NCBI GenBank assembly: GCA_945787635.1
Contig: CALZIK010000089.1
Location: 1 to 64,000, forward strand
Direction: 5' to 3'
From: Thermoanaerobaculia bacterium
GTDB taxonomy: Bacteria; Acidobacteriota; Thermoanaerobaculia; Multivoradales; JAHEKO01
Length of the DNA stretch: 64,000 bases
Both the position numbers and the translations under genes were made by a program. Within the stretch, counting starts at the first letter, position 1, and every line of letters begins with the position of its first letter. The notes beneath the pieces are model-generated. The model saw only the letters and a program-made list of their open reading frames with translations, was not told where the DNA came from and made no database searches. Shown one piece after another: positions 17,994 through 27,031 of this stretch.

Positions 17994-19154
17994 CTAGTCT
18001 CCTGCGCTTCCTTGGTTTTCGGCGGCCGCTTCGCCGAGGATCAGCTGTCGCATGCTCGGGTTGACGATCTCGCCGCCGTGGGTCAGCAGGGCGCCGCTCT
18101 GAACGTCGTCTGCCGCGTCGATCGCGAGCTTGCCTTCGTCCAAGATGTGCTCGACCAGCGCCAGGATGTTGCGCGCGTACAGAGTGCTGGCATCGTGAGC
18201 CATGGTGGCGGCCAGGTTGGGCGGTCCGAGGATCAGGACCCCATCGTGGTTGACTTCTTCATCGGCGCGGGTGAGTTCGCAGTTGCCGCCGCTCGAAGCC
18301 GCCAGGTCGATCACGACGGAACCCGGCTTCATGCCCTCGATCATCTCGCGACTGACGATTCGAGGAGCCGGTCTGCCTGGTACCTGGGCAGTGGTGATGA
18401 CGACGTCCGCGGCCGCGATGTGCCTGGCGAGAAGCTCGCGCTGACGTGCCAGGAAGTCTTCGCCCATTTCCTTGGCGTAACCGCCTTCGTCCTCGGCGGC
18501 CTCGGCTTCCGGAGCTTCGATGTAGCGGCCCCCCAGAGATTGAACCTGCTCCTTGACCGCCGGCCGGATGTCGGAGACTTCGACCACCGCTCCCAGCCGC
18601 TTGGCCGTGGCGATCGCCTGCAGCCCGGCGACGCCGGCGCCGATGATGACCACCTTCGAGGGAGGCACGGTGCCGGCTGCGGTCATCAAAAGAGGAAAAT
18701 ATCGGCCAAGGCGCGAGGCGGCAAGGAGCACCGCCTTGTAGCCCGCGATCGACGCTTGCGACGAGAGAGCGTCCATGGTTTGGGCACGCGTGATTCGTGG
18801 CACCAGTTCCAGTGCCAGCGATGTGATTCCCCGCTTCGCGAGCAGCTTCACCTCTTCTTGGTGGCTGTAGGGGTCGAGGAGCCCGATCGCCGCGCAGCCG
18901 GTCTTGAGTTGTTCGATGATCTCGGGCCCGATCGGCCCCACCGTGAGAACCGCGTCGGCTTCGTCCCAGGCAGCGGCCGCGACGATCTGGGCACCGGCCG
19001 CGGTGAACGCCTCGTCGGTGAATGCGGCCTCGGTCCCGGCCCCGGCTTCCACGGCCACGGCGTGCTCGTGCTCGACCAGCCGACCCACGGTCTCGGGCGT
19101 GGCCGCAACACGTCGTTCGCGAGCATCCGGTTCGCGCGGGATGAAAAACAGCAT
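17994..19154 (-). CDS. pntAA: NAD(P) transhydrogenase subunit alpha 1 (NAD-binding)
   Basis: 386 residues from the ATG at 19154 (MLFFIPREPDARERRVAATPETV), which matches the family N-terminus; an in-frame ATG at 19247 would add 31 unrelated residues. It is the soluble NAD(H)-binding domain I, related to alanine dehydrogenase. Motifs: ERRVAATPE near 12-20, the Rossmann loop IIGAGVAGLQAIATAKRLGA near 175, VITTAQVPGRPAP and MKPGSVVIDLA. It is the first gene of pntAA-pntAB-pntB. Reading this way, a TTGACA lies upstream at 19255-19250 but without a convincing -10. Confidence 0.93.
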   Translation of the reverse strand: MLFFIPREPDARERRVAATPETVGRLVEHEHAVAVEAGAGTEAAFTDEAFTAAGAQIVAAAAWDEADAVLTVGPIGPEIIEQLKTGCAAIGLLDPYSHQEEVKLLAKRGITSLALELVPRITRAQTMDALSSQASIAGYKAVLLAASRLGRYFPLLMTAAGTVPPSKVVIIGAGVAGLQAIATAKRLGAVVEVSDIRPAVKEQVQSLGGRYIEAPEAEAAEDEGGYAKEMGEDFLARQRELLARHIAAADVVITTAQVPGRPAPRIVSREMIEGMKPGSVVIDLAASSGGNCELTRADEEVNHDGVLILGPPNLAATMAHDASTLYARNILALVEHILDEGKLAIDAADDVQSGALLTHGGEIVNPSMRQLILGEAAAENQGSAGD

Positions 19155-19317
19155 GTGAGGTGGTTGGGCTCGCTCGAACGCGCTCTGTTGTCGATTCGGA
19201 AGCCGCCGCGCAGCGAAACCGTGGGCATCCTCGTCAATGTGAGACACGATGTCAACACCCCATCGAGCGCGTTTCGAACAGTCTGTTTGGGTGGGAGGCG
19301 CGTGCTATGTTTTTGGC

Positions 19318-19959
19318 ATGTCTCCGCGCTTCATCACCTTCGAGGGCCTCGACGGGAGCGGAAAGTCGAGTCATCTCGAAACCGCCGTGAGCTGGTTCGT
19401 GCAGGCCGGGATTCCGGTCGTGAGTACTCACGAGCCCGGTGGCACCCCGTTGGGTGACGCCATTCGCAGGCTTTTTTTGGATCCGAAGTGGGGACGCCTT
19501 GACGGTACGGTCGAGAGCCTGCTGGTTTTCGCCAGCCGAAGGCAGCATCTGCTCGAAGTCATCGATCCGGCGCTCGCCGAGGGTAGGGTCGTTGTGTGCG
19601 ATCGATTCACCGATTCAACGCTGGCCTATCAGGGAGCCGGCCGGGGTGTACCGCTCGATGTCCTGCGCGACGCCGACCGACTGGCGACCGGCAGCAGAGT
19701 GCCGGATCGAACGCTGCTGTTCGACTTGCCCGCCGAGATCGCGCGCGAACGCGGTCAGGGCGACAGTCGCCGCGCGGAGCCGGGAGGAGTCGATCGCCTG
19801 GATGCCGAGGAACTTTCCTTCTACTCACGGGTTCGCCAGGGCTATCGCGACGTGGCGGCAGCCGAGCCGCACCGCTTTCGAATCATCGACTCGTCCGGAA
19901 GCCGTGATCAGACGGAGGCCCAGGTGCGCGCCGCCCTGGTCGATGTGCTGGAGGCGTAA
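19318..19959 (+). CDS. tmk: Thymidylate kinase
   Basis: 213 residues from the ATG at 19318. The N-terminus FITFEGLDGSGKSSH is the P-loop, CDRFTDSTLAYQG the DR-Y/F motif that binds dTMP, and RGQGDSRRAEPGG the LID region. It phosphorylates dTMP to dTDP in the cytoplasm. An upstream in-frame start at 19249 lacks family resemblance. The stop codon overlaps the ATG of the downstream delta-prime gene (TAATG), a pairing of tmk and holB seen in many bacteria. Confidence 0.94.
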   Translation: MSPRFITFEGLDGSGKSSHLETAVSWFVQAGIPVVSTHEPGGTPLGDAIRRLFLDPKWGRLDGTVESLLVFASRRQHLLEVIDPALAEGRVVVCDRFTDSTLAYQGAGRGVPLDVLRDADRLATGSRVPDRTLLFDLPAEIARERGQGDSRRAEPGGVDRLDAEELSFYSRVRQGYRDVAAAEPHRFRIIDSSGSRDQTEAQVRAALVDVLEA

Positions 19960-20819
19960 TGGATCTCAGCGCGACCATGGAGCTAGCCCGTTCCGGGAGG
20001 CTGTACCCGTCTCTCATTCTCCACGGAGCAGACGAGGCCGAACGCCGGGCCGCGGCGCTCGAGCTGGGCCGGTGCCTTCTCTGCGATCCGTCGCCGAGCG
20101 ATCGCGTGCGGCCGTGTGGAAGCTGCCGCCACTGTCGCCGTGTCGGGTGGGGTTCGGCGGGCGCAGACGCTTTTCACCCCGATTTTCAGGTTCTGGAGCG
20201 CGATCTGAAGACGGTCACCTCGGTCGAAGCCACCAAGGCCTTTCTGCGCGGCGCCCAGGTGACCCCGTTCGAGGCCGCAGGTCAGGTCTTCGTGATTGCC
20301 AGTGCCGAGACGCTGAGCGGCGAGGCGGCCAACGCGCTGCTCAAGCTCCTCGAGGAGCCTCCTGGCAAGACCCAGAGGCATTTCCTGCTTCTCGCCCCGT
20401 CGCAGTTTGACCTGCTGCCGACCCTGCGCAGCCGCTCTCTGGCTATTTTTCTCGGCGCCGGCTCGAGGCCCGGAGGTGACGGCGTCGCCCGAGCGGCAGC
20501 GGAGCTGGGCCAGGCTCTCGAGAGCTATCTCGGGAGTCGCCATGCTGGCGAGCTTCTCGCCGCCGCCACGGTACTGAAGGGATCGGCCAAGTGGGACGAT
20601 GCCCGCTCCAGGGCTCCTTGGGAGCATGCCGCGACGATCGCGCTCGAGTGCGCCGGCGGTCACGCCGATCCGGCGGTCAGGCGAGCCTTGCTGGCTCTGG
20701 CCTCGGATCTCCTCGAGGCACCGAGGCTGCGTTTGCGCGGCATCCCGCCAGAGCGTATCCTCGAAGGCGCCGTCAGCCGGCGGCTCGCCGGGTTGGCACT
20801 CGCCGACGCCGCGCCTTGA
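19959..20819 (+). CDS. holB: DNA polymerase III subunit delta'
   Basis: 286 residues. Clamp-loader AAA+ fold with a degenerate P-loop (HGADEAERR in place of GPxGxGKT), as in delta-prime stators. Four Cys (CLLC, CGSCRHC near residues 38-60) form the zinc module. SGEAANALLKLLEEPPGKTQ near 125 is the family's best signature, and TLRSRSLAI follows. It helps load the sliding clamp at the replisome. Tandem with tmk by a one-base overlap. The stop codon lies inside the putative -35 of the downstream dsbA-type gene. Confidence 0.9.
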   Translation: MDLSATMELARSGRLYPSLILHGADEAERRAAALELGRCLLCDPSPSDRVRPCGSCRHCRRVGWGSAGADAFHPDFQVLERDLKTVTSVEATKAFLRGAQVTPFEAAGQVFVIASAETLSGEAANALLKLLEEPPGKTQRHFLLLAPSQFDLLPTLRSRSLAIFLGAGSRPGGDGVARAAAELGQALESYLGSRHAGELLAAATVLKGSAKWDDARSRAPWEHAATIALECAGGHADPAVRRALLALASDLLEAPRLRLRGIPPERILEGAVSRRLAGLALADAAP

Positions 20820-20843
20820 CCTCGACTCAACCCTCGGTATCAT
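20816..20843 (+). promoter_or_regulatory. Putative sigma-70-type promoter of the DsbA-like gene
   Basis: TTGACC (20816-20821) and TATCAT (20838-20843) are separated by 16 bp, close to consensus. The distance to the ATG at 20892 leaves a leader of about 40 nt with an AAAGGA ribosome site. Confidence 0.5.
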
Positions 20844-20891
20844 GCGCTGATCGGCGCCCGCTGGACTGCGGCGCCCGAAAGGAAAGACAAC

Positions 20892-21968
20892 ATGAAAACT
20901 GCACATAACGACAAGAAAACCTGGAAGCTCAGCTGGATCGCGGCACTGGCCGCGGTCGTCGTGATCGTCGCCTGGATGGCCTCCGGCAGCGCTTCGGCTC
21001 AAAAGGACGTCGCCGGCAAGGACGGGGCAGGGGGTACGAGCGTTCTCGCCCGCATCGGCGAGGTCGAGATCCTCAGCTCCGATGTCGAGGCCACCGTCGC
21101 CACCGAGCTGGGTGAGCTGGATCGCCAGCGCCACGAGCTGATGGAGAAAGGTCTTGAAGCCGCCATCAACGACGCCCTGGTCGAGATCGCGGCCGAACAA
21201 AAGGGCATGACCTCCGAGGACTTTCTCAAGGCCGAGGTGGACGCGAAGGTCACCGCGGTGACTGACGCCGACGTCGATCAGTTCTACGAAGCCAGAAAAG
21301 GCCAGATCAACCAGCCCAAGGAGGCGATCGTCGGGCAGATTCGGCAGTATCTCGAGCAGACCGGCAGGAACGAGGCCTTCGGCGCCCTGGTGGCCGAACT
21401 GCGCAAGGAACATAAGCCGCAGGTGCTGCTCGAGCCCATGCGGGTCGAAGTGGCGGAGGGCGGCGCTCCGGCCAAGGGCCCCGAATCGGCCCCGGTGACG
21501 ATCGTGGAGTTTTCGGACTTCCAGTGTCCATTCTGCTCGCGGGTCATCCCCACACTCGACAAGGTTACGGAAACCTACGGAGACCAGGTACGCCTGGTTT
21601 TTCGCCAGTTTCCGCTCCACAGCATTCACCCGCAAGCGCAGAAAGCCGCCGAGGCGGCGCTTTGCGCCGACGATCAGGGCAAGTTCTGGGAGATGCATGA
21701 CGCGTTGTTCCAGAACCAGAGCAAGCTTCAGGTAGCCGATCTCAAATCGAGAGCCGCCGAGCTCGAGCTCGACGCCGCGGCGTTCGAGAAGTGCCTGGAT
21801 AGCGGGCAGCACGCCGATCGGGTGACTGCCGACCTCGAGGCCGGAATGGCGGCGGGCGTTACCGGAACCCCGGCCATGTTCATCAACGGCCGCTTCCTCT
21901 CGGGCGCGCAACCGTTCGAGGCGATTTCCAAGGTCATCGACGACGAGCTGAGTCGCGCCGGCGGCTAA
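20892..21968 (+). CDS. Envelope DsbA-like thiol oxidoreductase with N-terminal SurA-like segment
   Basis: 358 residues with an N-terminal membrane/signal segment (about 15-37, cleavage possible after ASAQ). Residues about 50-175 look like a SurA/peptidyl-prolyl isomerase N-domain (ARIGEVEILSSDVEATV, helical). Residues about 195-355 are a DsbA/DsbG-type thioredoxin fold with active site CPFC in FSDFQCPFCSRV, the cis-Pro loop TGTPAMFING near 325, and helical insert QAQKAAEAALCADDQGKFWEMHD. It should form or shuffle disulfides in the periplasm. The domain pairing suggests a combined oxidoreductase/chaperone; only the redox part is certain. Confidence 0.87.
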   Translation: MKTAHNDKKTWKLSWIAALAAVVVIVAWMASGSASAQKDVAGKDGAGGTSVLARIGEVEILSSDVEATVATELGELDRQRHELMEKGLEAAINDALVEIAAEQKGMTSEDFLKAEVDAKVTAVTDADVDQFYEARKGQINQPKEAIVGQIRQYLEQTGRNEAFGALVAELRKEHKPQVLLEPMRVEVAEGGAPAKGPESAPVTIVEFSDFQCPFCSRVIPTLDKVTETYGDQVRLVFRQFPLHSIHPQAQKAAEAALCADDQGKFWEMHDALFQNQSKLQVADLKSRAAELELDAAAFEKCLDSGQHADRVTADLEAGMAAGVTGTPAMFINGRFLSGAQPFEAISKVIDDELSRAGG

Positions 21969-21993
21969 GGCCCGTTCACGGACTCGTCGCGGC

Positions 21994-23418
21994 GTGCCAG
22001 GCGATATCTCGGCCGAGCAGTTCGATCGCGCTCTGCGCCGAACGGCGCAGAAGCTGTCCGCCTACCTGGGCGGTGTCGGACGGTTCCCGGTTTTGCCGCG
22101 AGTCGAACCGGGCGACATCTCCGGCGCGCTGCCCGAGGATCCTCCCGCCCGCGGGGAGGACCTCGGCGTGATCCTGGATGACTACGAGCGGCTCATCGAG
22201 CCGAATGTGACCCATTGGAATCATCCCGGTTTCATGGCGTATTTCGCGATTAGCGGTTCCGCGCCTGGGGTCATCGGCGAGGCGCTGACGGCGGGCCTCA
22301 ACGTCAACGCGATGAAATGGCAGAGCTCTCCGGCCGCGACCGAGCTCGAGCTAACGGTGTGTGGGTGGCTGCGCAGCATGGTCGGTTTGCCGGCCGCGTT
22401 TCGAGGGCACATCAACGATACTGCATCCACCTCGACCTTGTTGGCGCTGGCCGCGGCCCGGCATCGCAAGTTCCCCGCAGTCAGACAGTCGGGCGCCGGG
22501 GCGGGAGGCGATCTGTGCGTCTACGCGAGCGAGCAGGCGCACTCGTCGGTCGACAAGGGTGCCATGGTGCTCGGGTTCGGCCTGGATCACGTCCGGCACA
22601 TTGCCGTCAACGAGCACTTCGAGATGCGCGCGCAGGCGCTGCGGCGGGCGGTCGAGACCGACCTTGCCTCGGGTAAGGTCCCCTTGGCCGTGGTCGCTAC
22701 CGTGGGCACGACGTCAACCACCAGCGTCGATCCGGTCGCGGCGGTTGCCGAGATCTGCCGCGAGCACGAGCTGTGGCTTCATGTGGATGCCGCGTATGCC
22801 GGGAGCGCGGCCGTCTGTTCGGAGCTCAGGCCTCTGCTTGAGGGATGGCAGCTGGCGGACTCGATCGTGTTGAATCCCCACAAGTGGCTGTTCACGCCGG
22901 TTGATTGCTCGGTGCTCTTTGTCCGCGACCTCGCTCAGTGGCAGGACGCGTTCGCCCTGGTTCCGGCGTACTTGCGCTCGAGCGAAGAGGGAAGCCTCGA
23001 CCTCATGGATCTCGGATTCCAGCTCGGCCGCCGCTTCCGGGCGCTCAAGCTGTGGATGGTGATCCGCGCGTTCGGCGTCGAGGGCCTGGCGGAGCGGATC
23101 AGAGAACACTGCCGGCTGGCGCGCGAGCTGAGCTCGTGGATCGACGCATCGCCCCACTTCGAGCGCCTGGCTCCGGTACCGTTCAGCGCGGTCTGCTTTC
23201 GCGCCCGATTTGCGGGGGCGACGCCTGAGGAAGAGGACCGGCTCAACCAGCGCCTGATGGCCGCGGTCAACGCCGAAGGCTCCGTCTTCATCACTCAGAC
23301 GAAACTGAACGAGCGGTTCGTGCTGCGCGCGGCGATCGGCAACATCAAGACGACGCTCGACCACGTCGAGGCGCTCTGGCGGCTTCTCGAGGACTCGGCC
23401 GCGCAGCTGCGCGACTAG
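21994..23418 (+). CDS. Pyridoxal-phosphate-dependent decarboxylase (aromatic-L-amino-acid type)
   Basis: 474 residues, GTG start. Group II decarboxylase fold: NHPGFMAYFAISGSAPG near 70-87, the T/S-rich NDTASTSTLLALAAAR, HSSVDKGAMVLG, VVATVGTTSTTSVDP, HVDAAYAGSAAVCSE with the PLP-binding Asp, and the Schiff-base Lys in LNPHKWLFTPVDCS near 297. Substrates of close relatives are tyrosine, DOPA, tryptophan or phenylalanine; the specificity cannot be read here. It stands alone between the DsbA-like gene and manC, same strand. Confidence 0.9.
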   Translation: MPGDISAEQFDRALRRTAQKLSAYLGGVGRFPVLPRVEPGDISGALPEDPPARGEDLGVILDDYERLIEPNVTHWNHPGFMAYFAISGSAPGVIGEALTAGLNVNAMKWQSSPAATELELTVCGWLRSMVGLPAAFRGHINDTASTSTLLALAAARHRKFPAVRQSGAGAGGDLCVYASEQAHSSVDKGAMVLGFGLDHVRHIAVNEHFEMRAQALRRAVETDLASGKVPLAVVATVGTTSTTSVDPVAAVAEICREHELWLHVDAAYAGSAAVCSELRPLLEGWQLADSIVLNPHKWLFTPVDCSVLFVRDLAQWQDAFALVPAYLRSSEEGSLDLMDLGFQLGRRFRALKLWMVIRAFGVEGLAERIREHCRLARELSSWIDASPHFERLAPVPFSAVCFRARFAGATPEEEDRLNQRLMAAVNAEGSVFITQTKLNERFVLRAAIGNIKTTLDHVEALWRLLEDSAAQLRD

Positions 23419-23461
23419 CACCGCACCGGCTTCGGATCCCCTCGGGTAAGCTCTGTCGAGC

Positions 23462-24517
23462 ATGAGTGAGCAAGTGTTCAAGGCGTTGGTTCTCGCCGGA
23501 GGCAGCGGTACCCGTTTCTGGCCGCTGAGCCGAGCCTCGCGGCCCAAGCAGCTCCTCGCGCTCGAGGGCGACGAGAGCCTATTGGTGCGCACTGTGCGCC
23601 GGCTCGCGCCACTGGTGGAGCCTTCCAGCGTCTGGGTGGGCACGACTCGGAGCCTGGCTGATCAGGTGCGTGAACAGTTGCCGGAAGTGCCCGCGGACCA
23701 GATACTGGCGGAACCGGAGGGCCGAGACACGACGGCTGCGATCGGCTGGTCCTTGGATCAGATGGATGCCGAGGACTCGGTCGTGGCGGTATTACCCGCC
23801 GACCATCGAGTGGGCGACGAGCGGGCCTTTCGCGCAACTCTCGCGCAGGCGGTGGAGATCGTGGGCACGCAGGACCGGGTCATGACACTGGGTGTGTTGC
23901 CGCGCTGGCCGGAGCCCGGTTTCGGCTATCTCGAGCTGGGCGAGGTCGAGAATCCGCGAACCGGCCTGCGGCGCGTGGCGGCCTTCAAGGAAAAGCCCGA
24001 TCCTGAGACTGCCGAGACCTACTTCCGAGGTGGCAACCATCTCTGGAACGCGGGCATCTTCGTTTTTCGTGGTGGGCGACTGCTCGAGCTGATCGGTCTT
24101 CACGAGCCGGATGTCGCGGACGGATTGCGGCGCATCCGCGAGCGGCCCGAGCGGCTGGATCTCTTCTACGGACAGCTTCCCAAGATCTCGATCGACTTCG
24201 CGGTCATGGAGAAGTGCGACGACCTCGGAACCTTGCCGCTCGATTGCGATTGGAGCGACCTGGGTTCATGGGAGGCCCTGGCGGAGATCTTGGACCGGGA
24301 CGCGAACGGCAACGCGATCCGTGGCCGGGCCGTCACCCAGGACTCGAGCGGCAACCTCCTGGTCGCGGCGCACGGTACGATTGCCACGGTGGGTGTTTCG
24401 GATTTGATCGTCGTGCGCACGGAAGATTCGGTTCTGGTGATTCCCAAGAGCCGGGCCCAGGAGGTCAAGCAACTCGTGGATCGGCTGCGCCAAGGGGACT
24501 TCGAAGATCTTCTCTGA
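23462..24517 (+). CDS. manC: Mannose-1-phosphate guanylyltransferase
   Basis: 351 residues, the nucleotidyltransferase-only form without a C-terminal isomerase domain. LAGGSGTRFWPLSR near 11-24 is the nucleotide-binding signature, and FKEKPD (near 177), WNAGIFVFR and DCDWSDLGSWEAL complete the GDP-mannose pyrophosphorylase pattern. It makes GDP-mannose from GTP and mannose-1-phosphate, feeding exopolysaccharide, O-antigen or glycan synthesis. No other sugar-nucleotide genes are adjacent, so the end product is unknown. trmB follows after 12 bp. Confidence 0.92.
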   Translation: MSEQVFKALVLAGGSGTRFWPLSRASRPKQLLALEGDESLLVRTVRRLAPLVEPSSVWVGTTRSLADQVREQLPEVPADQILAEPEGRDTTAAIGWSLDQMDAEDSVVAVLPADHRVGDERAFRATLAQAVEIVGTQDRVMTLGVLPRWPEPGFGYLELGEVENPRTGLRRVAAFKEKPDPETAETYFRGGNHLWNAGIFVFRGGRLLELIGLHEPDVADGLRRIRERPERLDLFYGQLPKISIDFAVMEKCDDLGTLPLDCDWSDLGSWEALAEILDRDANGNAIRGRAVTQDSSGNLLVAAHGTIATVGVSDLIVVRTEDSVLVIPKSRAQEVKQLVDRLRQGDFEDLL

Positions 24518-24529
24518 GAGCTTGCGGCT

Positions 24530-25225
24530 GTGATTCCGGTTCAGATCGCGGCGCACGGGCGGGAACGAAGCCTGGCCGAGACCGATCTGCCCCTGTGCTT
24601 GGAGTCCTTCTTTGGAGGATCTCCGGGCGCCTCTTGGGAGGTGGAGATCGGATTCGGCAAGGGCAAGTACCTTCTCGAGCAGGCTCGGAACCGGCCCCAA
24701 GTGGGTTTTCTCGGAATCGAGGTCGCCTCCAAGTACTACCGCCACGTTCGGGATCGCGCCGGAGAGCTGGAGAACGTGGTGCTGCTGCGGGGCGAGGCGC
24801 TGTACCTTCTGGCGAGCGTCCTACCACCTAGTTTTGCGAGTGTAGTTCACGTCTACTTTCCCGATCCGTGGCCGAAAGCCCGGCACCACTGCCGGCGTCT
24901 CTTCGATCCCGAGTCCGTCGATCTCATTCTGCGGCTTCTCCGACCGGCAGGCCGATTGCTGTTCGCCACCGACTTTCTGGACTACGGCGACCGGGTCGAA
25001 CGGCTGTTGCGAGAGCATTCGGGGCTGCAGGTGGCGAGGGCGGATGACTTCTGGGGCGCTCGGCCGCGCACCCACTACGAAGACAAGTACCATCGGGAGG
25101 GTCGGCCGATTCTGCGCATCGAGGCGCGGCTCGCTCGCTCGAGCGACTTGATTCATCCGCGGGCCGGCCTGGGCGTAGTGGCCGGCGTGGCCAGGCCCAC
25201 CGATGACGAGACCGAGATCCGATGA
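24530..25225 (+). CDS. trmB: tRNA (guanine-N7-)-methyltransferase
   Basis: 231 residues, GTG start. It contains EIGFGKGKYLLEQA (SAM-binding motif I near 40-52), FLGIEVASKYYRH, and the TrmB hallmark VHVYFPDPWPKARHHCRRL near 105-125. The C-terminus GARPRTHYEDKYHREGRPI-like stretch (here starting WGARPRTHYE) is the tRNA-contact tail, followed by about 30 extra residues. It methylates G46 in the tRNA variable loop. Its 3' end overlaps the next gene by 23 bp. Confidence 0.93.
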   Translation: MIPVQIAAHGRERSLAETDLPLCLESFFGGSPGASWEVEIGFGKGKYLLEQARNRPQVGFLGIEVASKYYRHVRDRAGELENVVLLRGEALYLLASVLPPSFASVVHVYFPDPWPKARHHCRRLFDPESVDLILRLLRPAGRLLFATDFLDYGDRVERLLREHSGLQVARADDFWGARPRTHYEDKYHREGRPILRIEARLARSSDLIHPRAGLGVVAGVARPTDDETEIR

Positions 25226-26975
25226 GAGTTCAGCATTGAGAGTCCTGGGGCACCTGGTTCCCTACTTCAAGCGGTACCCTGCGAAACTCGCGAGCGGCAT
25301 TGCGTGCATCGCGCTGGCTGTCACCGCGGGCCTATTCGGGCCGATCATCGTGGGCCGGGCAGTGGATTCCTTCGTCGAGCAGGCGTCGTCGGCGACTCTG
25401 TTTCGGTACGGGCTGCTTCTGGTCGTCGTCACCGCGGTTCAAGGAGTCTTCAGCTTCGGGCAGCGGTTGATTCTGGTGTCTCTCAGCCGAGACATCGAGT
25501 ACGACATACGCAACGACTACTTTGAGCATCTGGAGGCGCTGCCGCTCTCGTACTACCAACGCAACTACACCGGTGATCTCATGGCCAGGGCGACCAACGA
25601 CCTGCAGGCGGTCCGGATGCTCTGCGGCCCGGCGATCATGTATGCGACCAGCACCCTGCTGACCGCCTCGGGCGCCTTGTTCTTCATGATCGGCATTCAT
25701 TGGCGACTGACCCTCTTATCGCTAGCGGCGATGCCGTTGGTGGCGGTTACGACGCAAGTGTTCGGTCAGCGCATCCACGTCCTGTTCGACAAGGTCCAGG
25801 AGCAATTCTCGAGCCTTTCCACCAAGGTGCAGGAGAGCTTGTCCGGAGCTCGCGTGGTGCGAGCCCACGCCCGGGAGGCATCCGAGGTCGAGGCCTTCGA
25901 GCGCACCAACGCCGAGTATGTTCGCCGGAGCAAGAAGCTGATTCGCTGGACGACCGCGTTTCATCCCCTGCTTCAGTTGCTCGTTGGCCTCGGTTTCGTG
26001 GCGGTACTCTGGTTCGGGGGAACGCTGGTCTGGCGCGGCGAGATTAGCGTCGGCGAGTTCGTCAGTTTTAATTTCTTCCTGTCCAAGTTGGTCTGGCCGA
26101 TGATCGCGATCGGTTGGGTGATCAATCTCGTTCAGCGCGGGACTGCCTCGCTGGGTCGGATCCGGCGGGTGCTCGAGACCGAGCCGGAGATCATCGACCT
26201 CTCCCCGGGCTCGGCCGACGCGATTGTCGGGGCATTGGGGATGAGTCAGCTCAGCTTTCGCTATCCGGGTAGCGACGAGAGCGTCCTCGCGGATGTGGAG
26301 CTCGAACTCGGCGCGGGTGAGACGCTCGGTATCGTCGGACGCACGGGTAGCGGCAAGAGCACGCTGCTGTCGCTCATTCCCCGGCTTCTCGATCCGCCTT
26401 CGGACCGAGTGTTCGTGGATGGCCGCGACGTACGCTTTCTGTCGCTCGCCTCGCTCCGAGAGGCGATCGGGGTGGTACCGCAGGAGGCCTTTCTTTTCTC
26501 GACGTCGGTCGCGGCCAACATCGCGCTGGGGAAACAAGGAGCGGACCCCGAGGCGGTCGCACGGGCCGCCGACCTCGCCGGGCTCGCGACCGATCTCGAG
26601 TCGTTCCCCAAGGGGCTCGACACGCTCGTTGGCGAGCGAGGGCTGACTCTTTCCGGCGGCCAGAAGCAGCGCGTCGCCCTGGCCCGCGCGCTGGTCCGCG
26701 ATCCCAGGATCCTGCTTCTCGACGACTGCCTTTCAGCGGTCGATGCGGACACCGAAGAACGGATTCTGCGCAATCTGCGGCGCGTATTCGTGGGTCGCAC
26801 GGTCGTCGTGGTTTCCCACCGCATCTCGGCTGTGCGCCAGGCGGACCAGATCATCGCGCTCGACAGAGGGCGGGTGGTGGAAAGAGGCAGCCATGCCGAT
26901 CTGATGAAGCTTGACGGCGCCTATGCGGACCTGGCCCGGCGGCAGCAGCTCGAGGAAGAGCTCGCGGCGGTTTGA
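25203..26975 (+). CDS. ABC exporter half-transporter, MdlA/SmdA-like
   Basis: 590 residues: exporter membrane domain (about 20-320, six helices) plus a nucleotide-binding domain. Walker A is GRTGSGKST and the signature LSGGQKQRVALARAL is canonical. Walker B reads ILLLDDCLSAVD, with Asp where the catalytic Glu should be; this is the degenerate half typical of MdlA/TM287-type subunits. It probably pairs with the 11525-13375 product, which has the opposite defects. It overlaps trmB, so it is likely expressed with it. Confidence 0.88.
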   Translation: MTRPRSDESSALRVLGHLVPYFKRYPAKLASGIACIALAVTAGLFGPIIVGRAVDSFVEQASSATLFRYGLLLVVVTAVQGVFSFGQRLILVSLSRDIEYDIRNDYFEHLEALPLSYYQRNYTGDLMARATNDLQAVRMLCGPAIMYATSTLLTASGALFFMIGIHWRLTLLSLAAMPLVAVTTQVFGQRIHVLFDKVQEQFSSLSTKVQESLSGARVVRAHAREASEVEAFERTNAEYVRRSKKLIRWTTAFHPLLQLLVGLGFVAVLWFGGTLVWRGEISVGEFVSFNFFLSKLVWPMIAIGWVINLVQRGTASLGRIRRVLETEPEIIDLSPGSADAIVGALGMSQLSFRYPGSDESVLADVELELGAGETLGIVGRTGSGKSTLLSLIPRLLDPPSDRVFVDGRDVRFLSLASLREAIGVVPQEAFLFSTSVAANIALGKQGADPEAVARAADLAGLATDLESFPKGLDTLVGERGLTLSGGQKQRVALARALVRDPRILLLDDCLSAVDADTEERILRNLRRVFVGRTVVVVSHRISAVRQADQIIALDRGRVVERGSHADLMKLDGAYADLARRQQLEEELAAV

Positions 26976-27031
26976 GGCTTCCGTTGGGGGGCTGGTGCCG
27001 GCGCGGCGGCATCCGTTACGCTCAGCGGCGG

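Noticed and set aside
14254-19154. Horizontally acquired island
   Set aside because: Base composition and codon choice look like the flanking genes, and there is no integrase, tRNA or mobile element at either border.
19154-19318. Promoter for pntAA or tmk in the divergent gap
   Set aside because: A TTGACA is present on the minus strand, but no matching -10 box; nothing convincing for tmk.
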